A stretch of 64,000 nt of DNA from DATGZX01 sp035296965 (GCA_035296965.1 DATGZX010000055.1:1-64000); one strand, 5' to 3'; numbered from the stretch's first letter, positions 7,987-17,038 are shown. Translations and numbers: made by a program. Notes: generated from the letters alone by a model not told the origin.

Positions 7987-8314
7987 GCGGGTGCCGCAAG
8001 GAGCATCCGAGAAGCCAGGTACCGTCTTCTTGCCTGGTGACATGCATCACGCGCGCAAGGAAAGTGACCGAGGATTCGCTCCCTTCCTGCTGAACTTCGA
8101 TGCTCAGTAACGTCTGCAATTCGAATCGTCTATCGAGGCAGATGCCGATGCCTCCAGCGGAAATGTTCCGTATTTTGGCTGACCAACGGCCACTGCGATT
8201 GGCGACGACCGGTTGGCAGGAGCTTGACAGTTCACAGGGATAACGCACCCAGGCCCGGCGTTCGGCCGCACCTGAATTGCATTGTTGAGGATGAAGAACA
8301 GCGGTGTGGGACAT
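7955..8314 (-). CDS. PilZ-domain protein
   Basis: A 119-residue protein consisting almost wholly of one PilZ domain, the cyclic-di-GMP receptor fold. The motif ERRAWVRYP supplies the R-x3-R element, and NISAGGIGI supplies the D/N-x-S-x2-G element that follows it. The frame is open upstream to a GTG at 8341, but the ATG at 8314 has GAGG five bases before it and is the better start. As a stand-alone PilZ protein it probably works as an adaptor that passes a c-di-GMP signal to motility, secretion or polysaccharide machinery. Its 3' end overlaps the end of the convergent glycosyltransferase gene. Confidence 0.8.
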   Translation of the reverse strand: MSHTAVLHPQQCNSGAAERRAWVRYPCELSSSCQPVVANRSGRWSAKIRNISAGGIGICLDRRFELQTLLSIEVQQEGSESSVTFLARVMHVTRQEDGTWLLGCSLRHPLSDEDLKGLL

Positions 8315-8406
8315 GTTGGCCTCGTGGGTCATGGATGCCACAGGAGGGGGTAAAAAACCCTAGGTCGCCCACAGAGGCCAGTCAAATCTGCTGATGGATT
8401 GGTTGT

Positions 8407-8429
8407 AGCTCAAGCCGGCGGCTTGAGCT
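8407..8429. repeat. 10-bp-stem palindrome
   Basis: agctcaagcc and ggcttgagct are perfect inverted arms around a 3-base loop. It lies between the PilZ gene and the Cys-rich gene and has no T-run, so it is more likely a dispersed repeat than a terminator. Confidence 0.6.
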
Positions 8430-8455
8430 GCGAGAACAGTGAGCCAATAGAAGAA

Positions 8456-8494
8456 GGCGAAAGGGAAGGAGCCCTTGCTCCGATCCCTTTCGCC
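8456..8494 (-). terminator. Probable terminator of the Cys-rich gene
   Basis: A strong hairpin with outer arms ggcgaaaggga / tccctttcgcc and an inner ggagc / gctcc stem. Read on the minus strand it is followed by ttcttcta, a weak T-rich tail. It lies 89 bases past the stop of the Cys-rich gene. Confidence 0.6.
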
Positions 8495-8582
8495 TTTGTC
8501 ACTTCTCTAGGGACAGCGAGAATCCCTTGTTGTTCCGGAAGAGGGGCTACCGATACAAACCCGCGGCGTTCCAGACCTGCCC

Positions 8583-9512
8583 TTATTCGCAGCAGTCGTG
8601 GTGGCGGAAGCCGAGGCCGCTGCAGAGCCGATGGAAGTAAGGCTTGCAGCAGGTGGTCTCGCAACAGCTGTTGCAGCAGCTATTGCAGCAGGTGTTGCAC
8701 TCGACCTTCTTCTCAACCGTCCGGCAAACCATACGGCAGCAGTTTACCGTTTCCTGGTGCGGGACGCAGCAGACCACGGTACGAGTTGCCTGATAAGGAA
8801 CCGTCTTCGTGCAGCAAACGGTGTAGGTTTCGGTCTTGGTTTCAGGCACGCACTTGCAGCACGTGACCTGGCACTTTTCCTCGCGAACTTCGCGCTTGTA
8901 GACCGTTACCTTGCACGTTACGGGCCGGCTTTCGCAGACGCGCTTGTAGCAACAGACAGTGTGCTCTTCCCAGGTCGGGCAGGGTACCCAGCAGCGAACC
9001 GTCTTGGTCCGAACGCAGCAGTCATTGCACGGCTCGCAGCAGCAGTCGTTGTGGCGACGGCAGAGCTTGTGCAATCGTTCTCCGAAGGTCGGGCCGCAGG
9101 GCTCTTCACGGCATTCATAGTGGCCCTTGTCGACGCAGCAGCGAACCACTTGGGTTTCCGGCTTGCAGACGACGTGGGATTCCATGACGGTGCGCTCCTC
9201 GACGCACGGGACGCACACGCAGACCTGCCGGGTCACTGTCTTGACCTCGGGAACCATCTTGTACACCGTGCAGGTGCGCGTCCGGGTTTCCGGAACGCTT
9301 TCGCAACGATACGCGGTGTAGCTCTCTTGCTTACACTCTCTGGTGTAAACGGTACGGGTGGTTTGGAAGTTTTCGGGGACCCACTCTTTGACGCACACGG
9401 TGCGGTACTGAGGGGTACAAGGCGTGCAACAGTCGTCGGCGCGAGCGGTCAAAGCCGTCGCAGCCACGATGCCGCCAGCCAGCAGGGCAACGCGAACATG
9501 CTGCCAGATCAT
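8583..9512 (-). CDS. Exported cysteine-rich protein of unknown function
   Basis: A 309-residue protein with a clear signal peptide (residues 1-26, ending ALTARA before DDCC). By my count it contains 51 cysteines, many as CC or CCC pairs, set in a beta-like repeated pattern such as VPETRTRTCTVYKMVPEVKT and VPETKTETYTVCC. The spacing is irregular, so it is not a zinc-ribbon or EGF array. Such proteins recur in planctomycetes and have been discussed as wall or envelope components held together by disulfides, but no function is established from sequence. The start is the ATG at 9512 with AAGGAGATGGC upstream, a strong ribosome site. A good hairpin lies beyond the stop. Confidence 0.75.
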   Translation of the reverse strand: MIWQHVRVALLAGGIVAATALTARADDCCTPCTPQYRTVCVKEWVPENFQTTRTVYTRECKQESYTAYRCESVPETRTRTCTVYKMVPEVKTVTRQVCVCVPCVEERTVMESHVVCKPETQVVRCCVDKGHYECREEPCGPTFGERLHKLCRRHNDCCCEPCNDCCVRTKTVRCWVPCPTWEEHTVCCYKRVCESRPVTCKVTVYKREVREEKCQVTCCKCVPETKTETYTVCCTKTVPYQATRTVVCCVPHQETVNCCRMVCRTVEKKVECNTCCNSCCNSCCETTCCKPYFHRLCSGLGFRHHDCCE

Positions 9513-9744
9513 GCCATCTCCTTAGATGCGATTCTTGCCGATCCTGGCCGGCACCGGGACACTCCGCTGGGCAGGACCGGACAACCTGTGTGGTTGAACG
9601 TCATCCAACTATGCCCAACCTAGGGGTTGTGGAGAAGAGAAACTGAATGGGAATTTCAGAAAAAAGGCCGAAAGTTGTCCGGATATGCGGATCGGACCCG
9701 TCCCATCGAATAGGCGGGTGACGCATGCCCCAATGCGCGCAAAA

Positions 9745-9776
9745 GCCGGGACGTGGACTAAAGTCCCCGCCCCGGC
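9745..9776 (-). terminator. Hairpin after the Trp-rich gene
   Basis: Nested inverted repeats gccggg...cccggc and gggac...gtccc lie 38 bases beyond the stop of the minus-strand gene at 9814. No T-run follows, so a terminator role is plausible but weak. Apart from this and the ribosome site of the next gene, 9513-9813 shows nothing recognisable. Confidence 0.4.
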
Positions 9777-9813
9777 AGAATTGTTAAGATCGTCAGAACC
9801 GTCAAAGCAGCGG

Positions 9814-11301
9814 CTACTTTCCGCCGCCTGGTTCTTGCTTATGTTCGCCGTTCTTCTGCTGTGACTTTTGTGGAATCGTCGGCCGCTTGAGCAGAGAGGT
9901 CTGCGGGTGGGCCGGCTGCGCCGGATGAACCGGAGCATGGGCAGTGCTGGCAACATTCGCGTGCGCTGTCGGCGGTACATGGAGCGTAGCTGCACGAGGT
10001 TGCTTCGGAATGCCGGCAACTTCATTGCGGCTTCGTTCCATGGCCACATGCCGAATCGCTTCGGCCCGCTCTCGGTGCTCCATCCGGGCGCGCATGTCGA
10101 GTCTTTCCATGCGCGTGCCTCTGGCAGCCGCCAATCTCGAGGGAGCGACGACGACCGCCATGCCATAGCCCCCAACTCCCACGCCGACGCCGACTCCCAC
10201 GAATGCCCGTGGCGGACATGGATAACGGCCAGCGCCCCGCCCTATGCAGATGTCGAACTGAACGGATTCCCAGCGTGGGTCGGCACGATGGTCCCAGCGC
10301 TCGTAGACAAACACCGCATCGTAATGGCTGCGACTATAGACAATGCAGGCCTCGAACCCCATGGGACCGTAAGCAGGCCCGTAGTAGTCGCCGTAATAAT
10401 AGTGGCAGTAGGCGGGTCGAATGAACATCGAATCGACTACCACGGTCTCGGGAACGGCGTACGCCGGGGTATACACATAACCGGGGCCGACAACCGCCAT
10501 ATCCACGTAGACCGGCGTGTAGAGCATGCCTCGGCGACCCACTGCGAGGTCCCAGTAGCCCGGGATGTAGACGTAGCCGCTCGGCGTCCAACGATAGTGC
10601 GCCTGCACCCACACGTAGCCGGGTTGGACGCGCGCCCAGTATCCGGCGGTCCAGGCATAGCCCGCCTCATGCCAAACCTGATTGCCCCCCTCCATCACAT
10701 AACCCGCGTTGTGCCAACCCCAGGCGCCAGGTACGTAAAAGGCATCGGGCGTTGGCGGCTGAGCCGGCGGGGCCACTGCCGGCGGCGCGGGAGGCGCGGG
10801 CATGTAGGTCATTTCGTGAGCTGTGTTCTGTTCGTTTTCAGACTTAGCCCACATTCCCGGCACCCATTGCCACTGGTCTCCTTCTGGACGCCAGTACCCT
10901 GCTACCCATCGTTTGCCGGGCGGCGGGGTGCGCCAGGTTCCGCTGACCCAAAGGAAATCCTTGCGCTCTTCGTCGTAGGACCAGTAGCCGCCGATCCATG
11001 CCACGTTGCCTTCCGGTTTTTCTTCCGGCGGCATCTCCTGAAGGGGTTTCGGCGGTTCCTTCGGCACAAGTTGCGTGGGCGCCGGCTCGGCCGCTGGCGT
11101 GGCGAAGGCTTCGTGTACGGGACCGCGCGTTTGCACATCCAATCCTTGCGGCACCGGGGGCAGGCCGTCGTTTCCAGCCGCTGGTCCGGCCCCTTGAGAC
11201 GGATCCTGAGGGGGCGCCTGGCCCCACAACACCGTTTGCAACGCCAACATCGCCGCCAGTCCAAAGCAGATCAGGCCAACTTTGAGTATGCGCACATCCA
11301 T
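9814..11301 (-). CDS. Exported Trp/Tyr-rich protein, YXWGXW-repeat-like
   Basis: A 495-residue exported protein. The signal peptide covers residues 1-27 (ending VLWGQA), followed by a Pro-rich linker. Residues about 90-310 are rich in G-Y-W and W-V-x-G repeats (WIGGYWSYDEE, WVAGYWRPEGDQWQWVPGMW, YVYIPGYWDLA), the pattern of the YXWGXW family common in planctomycete envelopes. The last 100 residues are basic and Gln/His/Pro-rich. The frame is open to 11643, but the ATG at 11301 is preferred because a signal peptide follows it and GGAG lies nine bases before it. Function is unknown; a structural or surface role is inferred from composition. The unassigned part upstream (11302-11674) shows no other gene. 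Confidence 0.7.
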   Translation of the reverse strand: MDVRILKVGLICFGLAAMLALQTVLWGQAPPQDPSQGAGPAAGNDGLPPVPQGLDVQTRGPVHEAFATPAAEPAPTQLVPKEPPKPLQEMPPEEKPEGNVAWIGGYWSYDEERKDFLWVSGTWRTPPPGKRWVAGYWRPEGDQWQWVPGMWAKSENEQNTAHEMTYMPAPPAPPAVAPPAQPPTPDAFYVPGAWGWHNAGYVMEGGNQVWHEAGYAWTAGYWARVQPGYVWVQAHYRWTPSGYVYIPGYWDLAVGRRGMLYTPVYVDMAVVGPGYVYTPAYAVPETVVVDSMFIRPAYCHYYYGDYYGPAYGPMGFEACIVYSRSHYDAVFVYERWDHRADPRWESVQFDICIGRGAGRYPCPPRAFVGVGVGVGVGGYGMAVVVAPSRLAAARGTRMERLDMRARMEHRERAEAIRHVAMERSRNEVAGIPKQPRAATLHVPPTAHANVASTAHAPVHPAQPAHPQTSLLKRPTIPQKSQQKNGEHKQEPGGGK

Positions 11302-11674
11302 GGCAAGGAACTCCGTAAAACACCATCGATAGGCTTCAGGGCAGAGGCATTCCCGGTCGCGCCGGCCGAGAACGGCCGCGCCCTCTTCGAACAGATTCAC
11401 AAAGCCGTTCTTCTCGGCTTCGCGCTTAATCCCTTCTCCATCGTCGATACGGAGAAAGGCGGCCGTGGCAGGCTTATAACTATTTGGCGCATGTCGATCC
11501 AGGGCAAATCGCCTTCGCATCAAGGCAAGGCCTGATGATTGACAGAGTCGAAATTCAATATGCGATTGCAGCGAATGAATGGTCACAACAAGAACAAGCA
11601 CACGCACCGCGACCGGAGACGAGTCGGTCCAGGTTGAGGCCATTCCGATGCGACTGGAGTCGATGGGGACTGTT
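11302..11674. other. Intergenic, nothing assigned
   Basis: The space between the Trp-rich gene and the BON-domain gene. The frame of the Trp-rich gene stays open through most of it, but the translation has no family resemblance and lies before the signal peptide. I see no repeat or RNA gene here. Confidence 0.5.
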
Positions 11675-12478
11675 TTACTTGACCGAAGCCGGCGGCGTTT
11701 CTTCCGAGACCGTCAACTCATTCCGGATCTCATGCACACCCGGCGTGAGCGAGGCGATGCCCTGGGCCAGGCGTCGATCGTGCTCATTCGCCACGTTGCC
11801 ACGCAGCACCAGCACATCTCCGCTTGTTTCGACCTGGATGGCGCGATTCCCGGAAAGCGCTCTTGAATTCGTCAACAGCCCCTGAATTTGGCGCTGTACT
11901 TTCCCCATAGCCGGCGGCGGGGTCTTGAAGCCGATTCCGACAGAATAAGTTGGGGATGGGTAGGCGCCCAAAGTGCCGGAGCCGCTTCCGGTCGATCCGC
12001 TTGTTCCGGGCATGCGCGACAGGGTGATGGTGTTGGTATTCGTGCTCATCGTCGTCGTGTAAATAGGAAGTCCAAAGACCGATTGTAAGCCGGCGGTGGT
12101 GCCGGTGCTGCTAATGCCTCCGGCATAAGGATTCGCGTAATACGGTGCGAAAACATTTGTGGGAGACACGCCGCTCGACGTGGTTGATGAGCTGGTAGTC
12201 CCGCTGGAGACGGTATTGTTGATGCTCAGATTTTGCCCGATTTGCGAAGTCGTCCCCAGGCTGGTACTTGGGGCCATATTCTGTCCGGAGCTTGGGCTGG
12301 AATTTGCTCCGGAAGTGCTGCCCGCCGCATTCGCGCCCGAGGGAGCGCTTGTACCACTCCCGAAACTCGTCGGCGAAACCTGCGCTTGCACGGTTGCGCT
12401 CATGGCCAGCATCGTGAGTATGCACCAACTCCAAACCCGCGTGTCGAGAACCTTGGCTTTACGAGAAATCCGTGACAT
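11675..12478 (-). CDS. Exported BON-domain protein
   Basis: A 267-residue exported protein. It starts MSRISRKAKVL and has a hydrophobic signal (about 18-33, ending SATVQA). Residues 34-190 are a Ser/Gly/Thr/Asn-rich linker without recognisable fold. A C-terminal BON domain covers about 190-258 (IQVETSGDVLVLRGNVANEH, then GVHEIRNELTV). BON domains are thought to bind phospholipid membranes or partner proteins in the envelope. The frame runs to 12508, but the ATG at 12478 follows a GGGGGGAG ribosome site and is the better start. A good promoter lies just upstream. Confidence 0.75.
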   Translation of the reverse strand: MSRISRKAKVLDTRVWSWCILTMLAMSATVQAQVSPTSFGSGTSAPSGANAAGSTSGANSSPSSGQNMAPSTSLGTTSQIGQNLSINNTVSSGTTSSSTTSSGVSPTNVFAPYYANPYAGGISSTGTTAGLQSVFGLPIYTTTMSTNTNTITLSRMPGTSGSTGSGSGTLGAYPSPTYSVGIGFKTPPPAMGKVQRQIQGLLTNSRALSGNRAIQVETSGDVLVLRGNVANEHDRRLAQGIASLTPGVHEIRNELTVSEETPPASVK

Positions 12479-12513
12479 GGCGCTCCCCCCTACCTGGAGA
12501 ATCCTCAAAATAG

Positions 12514-12542
12514 ATTATCGACAAAAGTCTGGCACTGTGCAA
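12514..12542 (-). promoter_or_regulatory. Sigma-70-like promoter for the BON gene
   Basis: On the minus strand, TTGCAC (12537-12542) and GATAAT (12514-12519) are separated by 17 bases. Transcription would begin near 12507, giving a leader of about 29 bases before the ATG at 12478. Confidence 0.5.
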
Positions 12543-12751
12543 TAATAATAACGTATTTTCCGATACTTCCTGGGCTTCAGACCCTGCCACACCCCCGGAA
12601 GACTTGCGGATAAAGAAGCTGGGCAGCTGCCATAAGGCAGGAAACCCGGTATCTGTCGTGCTTTCATACGCCACGCCGTCGCTCCGACCGGGTGTCGCCC
12701 CTTGGCGATGCGCATAAGGACCGCTTGGTGGGCGTCTTTTTGGCGTTCTTG

Positions 12752-12850
12752 TAAATGAACGTGTGCGATTCGTTTGTAGGTCAGGTTTCCAACCTGACCG
12801 GACAGATTGGAAGTCTGTCCTACGCAGCTGCTGACCCAGGCACGGTGATA
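12752..12850 (-). repeat. 99-bp dispersed element with two hairpins, copy 2
   Basis: Reverse-complement partner of 3361-3459, gapless, 88 of 99 positions equal. Here it lies about 40 bases before the start of the secretion operon, so it may sit in its leader. The neighbouring 12543-12751 shows nothing else recognisable. Confidence 0.9.
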
Positions 12851-12889
12851 AAGAATCCATCATCACAGAAAAGGGCTCCGAGGTAACAC

Positions 12890-14581
12890 ATGGATCTTGT
12901 GCAACGTTTGCTTCAGAGAGGCGTACTTAAGGAGGCTGACGCGGCCCGGGTGAAGGAGGCCGAGGCGGCAGCGCCCACCAAGCGTTTGCACGAACTCTTG
13001 ATTGAGAAGGGATTCGCCCAAGAGGAACAAGTGCTGAGCGCGTTGTCCGAAGAGCTGGGCATGGAGTTCGTCGATTTGACGGACCGCAAGGTCGAGCCCG
13101 AAACGCTGCAGGCCATGCCGCTCAGACTCGTGCACCGGCGTACTCTCATGCCTTTATCGCGCGAGAACGGCACGCTGGTGGTCGCAACCGGCGACCCATA
13201 CGACGTCTATGCCCTGGACGAGCTGCAAACGCTCACCGGCTTGCAGATCATTCCGGTTCTCGCCAGCTCCCGCGAAATCGCCCGCCTTATCAAAACCCAT
13301 TTCGGCGTCGGCGGCGAGACGGTCACCGCGCTCATGCAGGAACGCGCCGATGATGTCGAGCTGCTGGAAGAACTCGAGGCAGACGACAGCGAACTCGCCA
13401 AGCAAGCGCAAGAGGCTTCCGTCGTGAAGCTCGTTAACGAGATTCTGGTGGAAGCCGCCGACGAGCGCGCCAGCGACATCCATGTTGAGCCGGAGGAGAC
13501 CGGACTGCGCATCCGCTACCGCATCGACGGCCTACTGCAAACGCAGCCGTTGCCCCCTGAGATCAATCGCTTTCAAGCTGCGATCATCAGCCGCATCAAG
13601 ATCATGTCGCGGCTCAACATCGCCGAGAAACGTCTTCCGCAAGACGGCCGCATCAAGATGCGCGTGCACAGTCGCGAAATCGACGTGCGCGTCTCGATCA
13701 TCCCCATGACGCACGGCGAAGGAATTGTCATGCGTCTTCTCGACAAGGGCCGCATGGTATTCAATCTTGCCAATGTCGGCATGCTGCCCGACAACTACCA
13801 GACCTTCCGCAAGGTGATCGACAGGCCGCACGGCATCGTTCTGGTGACAGGACCAACCGGTTCCGGAAAATCGACCACGCTTTATAGCGCCCTCAATGAG
13901 ATCAAGGAAGAGACCGTCAAGATCATCACCGTCGAGGACCCCGTCGAATATCAACAGCCCGGCATCAGTCAAATTCAGGTGCACAGCAAGATCGGCCTTA
14001 CCTTCGCCGCAATATTGCGCAGCATTCTGCGCCACGACCCCGACGTAATCCTTATCGGCGAAATGCGCGACCTGGAAACGGCCGAAAGCGCCATCCAGGC
14101 CTCGTTGACTGGGCACCTTGTGTTCAGCACCTTGCACACCAATGACGCGCCCTCCGCCTTCACGCGCCTCATCGATATGGGGATCGAGCCGTTCCTGGTG
14201 GGCAGCACTGTCGAAGCCGTGATGGCCCAGCGCCTCGTACGTACGATCTGCCCGGAATGCAAGGTTCAATACGAGCCGGCGGAGCATGACGTGCCATCCG
14301 ATTTTCCCCATGACGGCCCCAAGCTGCAGCTCTGGAAGGGTGCGGGATGCCGGGCTTGCCGGCAGACGGGCTATCGTGGCCGCCAGGGGATCTTCGAGCT
14401 GATGGTCACGGGGGACTCGATCCGCGACATGTGCGTCCAGAGAGTGAACGCGAGCGTCATTCGCAACCAAGCAATCAAGCAAGGAATGTTGACGCTGCGG
14501 CAGGATGGCTGGCGGAAGGTGCGGGATGGAATTACCACCATCGAAGAAGTGGCCCGCGTGACGGCAGGCGATGTTAGCTGA
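12890..14581 (+). CDS. gspE: Type II secretion/type IV pilus assembly ATPase
   Basis: A 563-residue hexameric ATPase that powers pseudopilus assembly at the inner membrane. An N-terminal MshEN domain covers residues 1-150 (LSEELGMEFVDLTDRKV). The catalytic domain follows, with Walker A GPTGSGKSTT (about 320), the Asp box RLPQDGRIK, Walker B DPDVILIGEMRD and the His box HLVFSTLHTND. A tetracysteine zinc site is formed by CPEC (about 453) and CRAC (about 486), as in GspE and PilB. Length and order fit the family. The ATG at 12890 has GAGGT upstream. It is the first gene of an operon running to about 30.4 kb. GspE and PilB cannot be told apart with certainty from one sequence, so the symbol is provisional. 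Confidence 0.9.
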   Translation: MDLVQRLLQRGVLKEADAARVKEAEAAAPTKRLHELLIEKGFAQEEQVLSALSEELGMEFVDLTDRKVEPETLQAMPLRLVHRRTLMPLSRENGTLVVATGDPYDVYALDELQTLTGLQIIPVLASSREIARLIKTHFGVGGETVTALMQERADDVELLEELEADDSELAKQAQEASVVKLVNEILVEAADERASDIHVEPEETGLRIRYRIDGLLQTQPLPPEINRFQAAIISRIKIMSRLNIAEKRLPQDGRIKMRVHSREIDVRVSIIPMTHGEGIVMRLLDKGRMVFNLANVGMLPDNYQTFRKVIDRPHGIVLVTGPTGSGKSTTLYSALNEIKEETVKIITVEDPVEYQQPGISQIQVHSKIGLTFAAILRSILRHDPDVILIGEMRDLETAESAIQASLTGHLVFSTLHTNDAPSAFTRLIDMGIEPFLVGSTVEAVMAQRLVRTICPECKVQYEPAEHDVPSDFPHDGPKLQLWKGAGCRACRQTGYRGRQGIFELMVTGDSIRDMCVQRVNASVIRNQAIKQGMLTLRQDGWRKVRDGITTIEEVARVTAGDVS

Positions 14582-14636
14582 GCCTGCGTTTCGGAGGTCG
14601 CGTCGGCAGGATAAACCGTCATCAAGAGGTTAGCGT

Positions 14637-15845
14637 ATGCCGGAATTCACTTATGAAGCTGTGGCTTCCTCAGGCCAACGCAGCCAGGGCACTTTGGCCG
14701 CAGGCTCCGAGCGCGAAGCATTGGCCGTGCTTGATTCTCAGGGCCTCATGCCTCTGAAAATCACCCAGGCTAAAGGGGCGGGCGCCGGCCATCGCAAGGG
14801 CCGCCGGGTACGCGGGCGTTACATGGCGAGCTTCTATTCCCAGCTAGCCGACCTTCTCCATTCAGGCGTCCCGCTGCTACGCAGCTTGGATCTTCTGGAT
14901 CGCCAGACCTCGCAGCCTGTCCTGGCGGAAACGGTGCGCGAAGTGCGCAACAAGGTCGCCAACGGTACCAGCCTTGCCGAAGCGATGGCCCACTATCCGC
15001 GCGTATTCAACGAGCTGGCGATCAGCATGGTCCGGGCCGGACAGGAGGGCGGCTTCCTTGAAGACGTGCTCAAACGCATCGCCGATTTCACCGAAAACCA
15101 GGAAGACCTCAAATCCAAAGTGATTGGCGCGATGGCCTACCCGATCTTTCTGGCGCTTGCCGGCTTCATGGTCCTCAACGTGCTCGTCATTTTCTTCGTG
15201 CCCCGCTTCGAGCCGATTTTCAAGAAGCTGGAGGAAAAGGGAGAATTGCCCGCGGTCACGCAATTCATCATGGGCGCAAGCCACCTCATGCAACGCCAAG
15301 GATGGTTGGTTCTCCCCGCAGGCATCGGCCTGGTGTATGCGTTCCGCCGCTGGGCGGGCACGGAGGCGGGCAGGATCCGCCTGGACGGCTGGCGGCTGCG
15401 CGTGCCCGGCGCCGGTCCCATTTACCTCCACCTTGCTTTGTCCCGGTTCACGCGCATCCTCGGCACGCTGCTGCACAATGGTATCCCCATCCTCAACGCC
15501 CTCCGTATCGCCAAGGACGCTACCGGCAACCGCGTCCTTAGCCGGGCGATTGAACAATCCGCCGAGAATATCAAGGGTGGCGATACATTGGCGGCGCCAT
15601 TGGCTGCATGCAAGTACTTCCCACGCGACGTCTGCGAGATGATCGCGGTCGGAGAGGAAAGCAACAGCCTCGACTCCGTTCTGGTCGATATTGCGGTGGC
15701 GCTGGAAAAACGGACAACCAGGCAGCTAGAGCTGTTTGTCCGCCTTCTGGAGCCGATGATGTTACTGGTGATGGGCGGCGTGACGTTGGTGGTTGTTGCC
15801 GGCCTGTTGCTGCCAGTCTTCAAGATGAGCAGCGCCATCAACTGA
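14637..15845 (+). CDS. gspF: Type II secretion inner-membrane platform protein
   Basis: A 402-residue polytopic protein that couples the cytoplasmic ATPase to pseudopilin assembly. Two T2SSF domains are present: residues about 65-190 (FYSQLADLLHSGVPLLRSLD) and about 265-390 (LSRFTRILGTLLHNGIPILN), each followed by a hydrophobic helix (MAYPIFLALAGFMVLNVLVI; LEPMMLLVMGGVTLVVV). A short N-terminal domain begins MPEFTYEAVASSG, as usual. It starts 55 bases after gspE. A gap of 133 bases to the first pseudopilin could hold a second promoter, but none is convincing. Confidence 0.92.
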   Translation: MPEFTYEAVASSGQRSQGTLAAGSEREALAVLDSQGLMPLKITQAKGAGAGHRKGRRVRGRYMASFYSQLADLLHSGVPLLRSLDLLDRQTSQPVLAETVREVRNKVANGTSLAEAMAHYPRVFNELAISMVRAGQEGGFLEDVLKRIADFTENQEDLKSKVIGAMAYPIFLALAGFMVLNVLVIFFVPRFEPIFKKLEEKGELPAVTQFIMGASHLMQRQGWLVLPAGIGLVYAFRRWAGTEAGRIRLDGWRLRVPGAGPIYLHLALSRFTRILGTLLHNGIPILNALRIAKDATGNRVLSRAIEQSAENIKGGDTLAAPLAACKYFPRDVCEMIAVGEESNSLDSVLVDIAVALEKRTTRQLELFVRLLEPMMLLVMGGVTLVVVAGLLLPVFKMSSAIN

Positions 15846-15978
15846 GAAATCGAACCTTCCGTTGGTCCGCCGGCACACTTGTCCACTTCTCATGGTTTCT
15901 TAATTGGGCGTTGGGTAATGTGTAGGGTGAGCATAGTAGGCTAAACAAAATTTGGTGAACTTTTTGGGAGGCTTGATC

Positions 15979-16386
15979 ATGGTGCTGCGACGCGAGCCTC
16001 GCGCGACCAAGCGTGCGGGCTTTACCCTGATGGAAATGTTGATCGTGGTGGCCATCATTGTCGTCTTAGCCGGCGTAGGCGGCGTCGTTTATCTCCGCGT
16101 GCTGGATGAGTCCAAGGTCAATGTCGCCAAAAGCCAGGCCAAAATCCTTGCGGAGGCTGTGGCCATGTACGAGCTCAGTTGTGGCAGGTACCCGGCCAAC
16201 CTGGAAGAGCTCACGCAGCCCCAGGATGGCAAGAAGGCACTCCTTGAACCTTCGGCCTTGATCGACCCCTGGAGTCGTCCCTATCAGTTAGCAGTTCCAG
16301 GGCCTCACCATCCAACCACGGGGGCGCCCGACGTGTGGTCCTTGGGGCCGACCGGCGATCAGAATGGGGCAGTCGGGAACTGGTGA
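15979..16386 (+). CDS. gspG: Major pseudopilin
   Basis: A 135-residue pseudopilin, the main subunit of the secretion pseudopilus. The prepilin leader ends in a glycine before FTLMEMLIVVAIIVVLAG, with the conserved Glu at mature position 5. The C-terminal globular part has the usual GspG features: LEELTQPQDGKKA and LIDPWSRPYQL, then DVWSLGPTG, near the calcium-binding loop of the family. The frame opens upstream at a GTG (15952), but the ATG at 15979 follows GGGAGG at good spacing. It is expected to be processed by a prepilin peptidase, which is not encoded in the window. Confidence 0.92.
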   Translation: MVLRREPRATKRAGFTLMEMLIVVAIIVVLAGVGGVVYLRVLDESKVNVAKSQAKILAEAVAMYELSCGRYPANLEELTQPQDGKKALLEPSALIDPWSRPYQLAVPGPHHPTTGAPDVWSLGPTGDQNGAVGNW

Positions 16387-16441
16387 ACGACCACGTTCCC
16401 CAGCTGAGAAGCGGACGCCGGGACTACGGGAGGTACCACCC

Positions 16442-17038
16442 ATGCAGCGAGCACGTTCGGCATATACGCTGTTGGAAGTGATCCTCGTCATGGCTCTCCT
16501 GGCGATCATTGCGGCACTTGCCGTCCCTTCGATTGACGCGATGATGGCACAAAACCGCTTGAACGCATCCGTAGACCAGGTTCGCGCTGCCTGGTCGATG
16601 GCGCGAGCACGGGCGCTGGAGGAAGGCTTGTCCTACCGCTTCTCCATTCAGCCCGGAGAGAATTCGTCCTACCGAATAGCACCTGACAACGAGGCGTTTG
16701 CCGGGAATGGAAGTGGCACGTCGCCTGCATCCGATGAGGTGAGCACCCCGCCGCTCATCCTGGAGGAAAAACTCCAAGAAGGAGTCCGTTTCTCCGTATA
16801 TGACGAGGCGCTGCCCGGTGATCCATCGGCCGATGGCAGCGGCGACGGCAGCACGGCGCCGCCGCCCGGCAATACCGACTCGAACGGCTGGATTGGCGTG
16901 GCGGTCTTCCTACCGGACGGGACCTGCCGGCAGGATGTGAGCCTCCTCTTTCAAAAGCGCGGTGCCGTTTCCAGAATCTTGAGTCTGCGGGCTCTCACGG
17001 GTGTCGTGAAGGTCCGCATTCCTTCGGCAGGCAAATAA
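16442..17038 (+). CDS. gspH: Minor pseudopilin, GspH-like
   Basis: A 198-residue minor pseudopilin. The leader MQRARSA precedes YTLLEVILVMALLAIIAALA, with Glu at position 5 of the mature form. The residue just before the cleavage point is Ala, not the usual Gly; some peptidases accept this. The globular part contains an extended DEVSTPPLILEEKLQEGV and a Gly/Asp/Ser-rich loop (about 130-150). It ends in VVKVRIPSAGK, typical of GspH strands. The ATG at 16442 has GGGAGG upstream and overlaps nothing. Its place between gspG and gspI agrees with the usual order. Confidence 0.8.
   Translation: MQRARSAYTLLEVILVMALLAIIAALAVPSIDAMMAQNRLNASVDQVRAAWSMARARALEEGLSYRFSIQPGENSSYRIAPDNEAFAGNGSGTSPASDEVSTPPLILEEKLQEGVRFSVYDEALPGDPSADGSGDGSTAPPPGNTDSNGWIGVAVFLPDGTCRQDVSLLFQKRGAVSRILSLRALTGVVKVRIPSAGK

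Noticed and set aside
8598..9623. Open frame of 341 codons antisense to the Cys-rich gene
   Set aside because: The Ala-rich translation lacks family resemblance and mirrors the Cys codons of the real gene, which has a signal peptide and a strong ribosome site.
9868..11535. Open frame of 555 codons antisense to the Trp-rich gene
   Set aside because: High-GC shadow frame; the minus-strand gene has a signal peptide and a repeat pattern of a known family.
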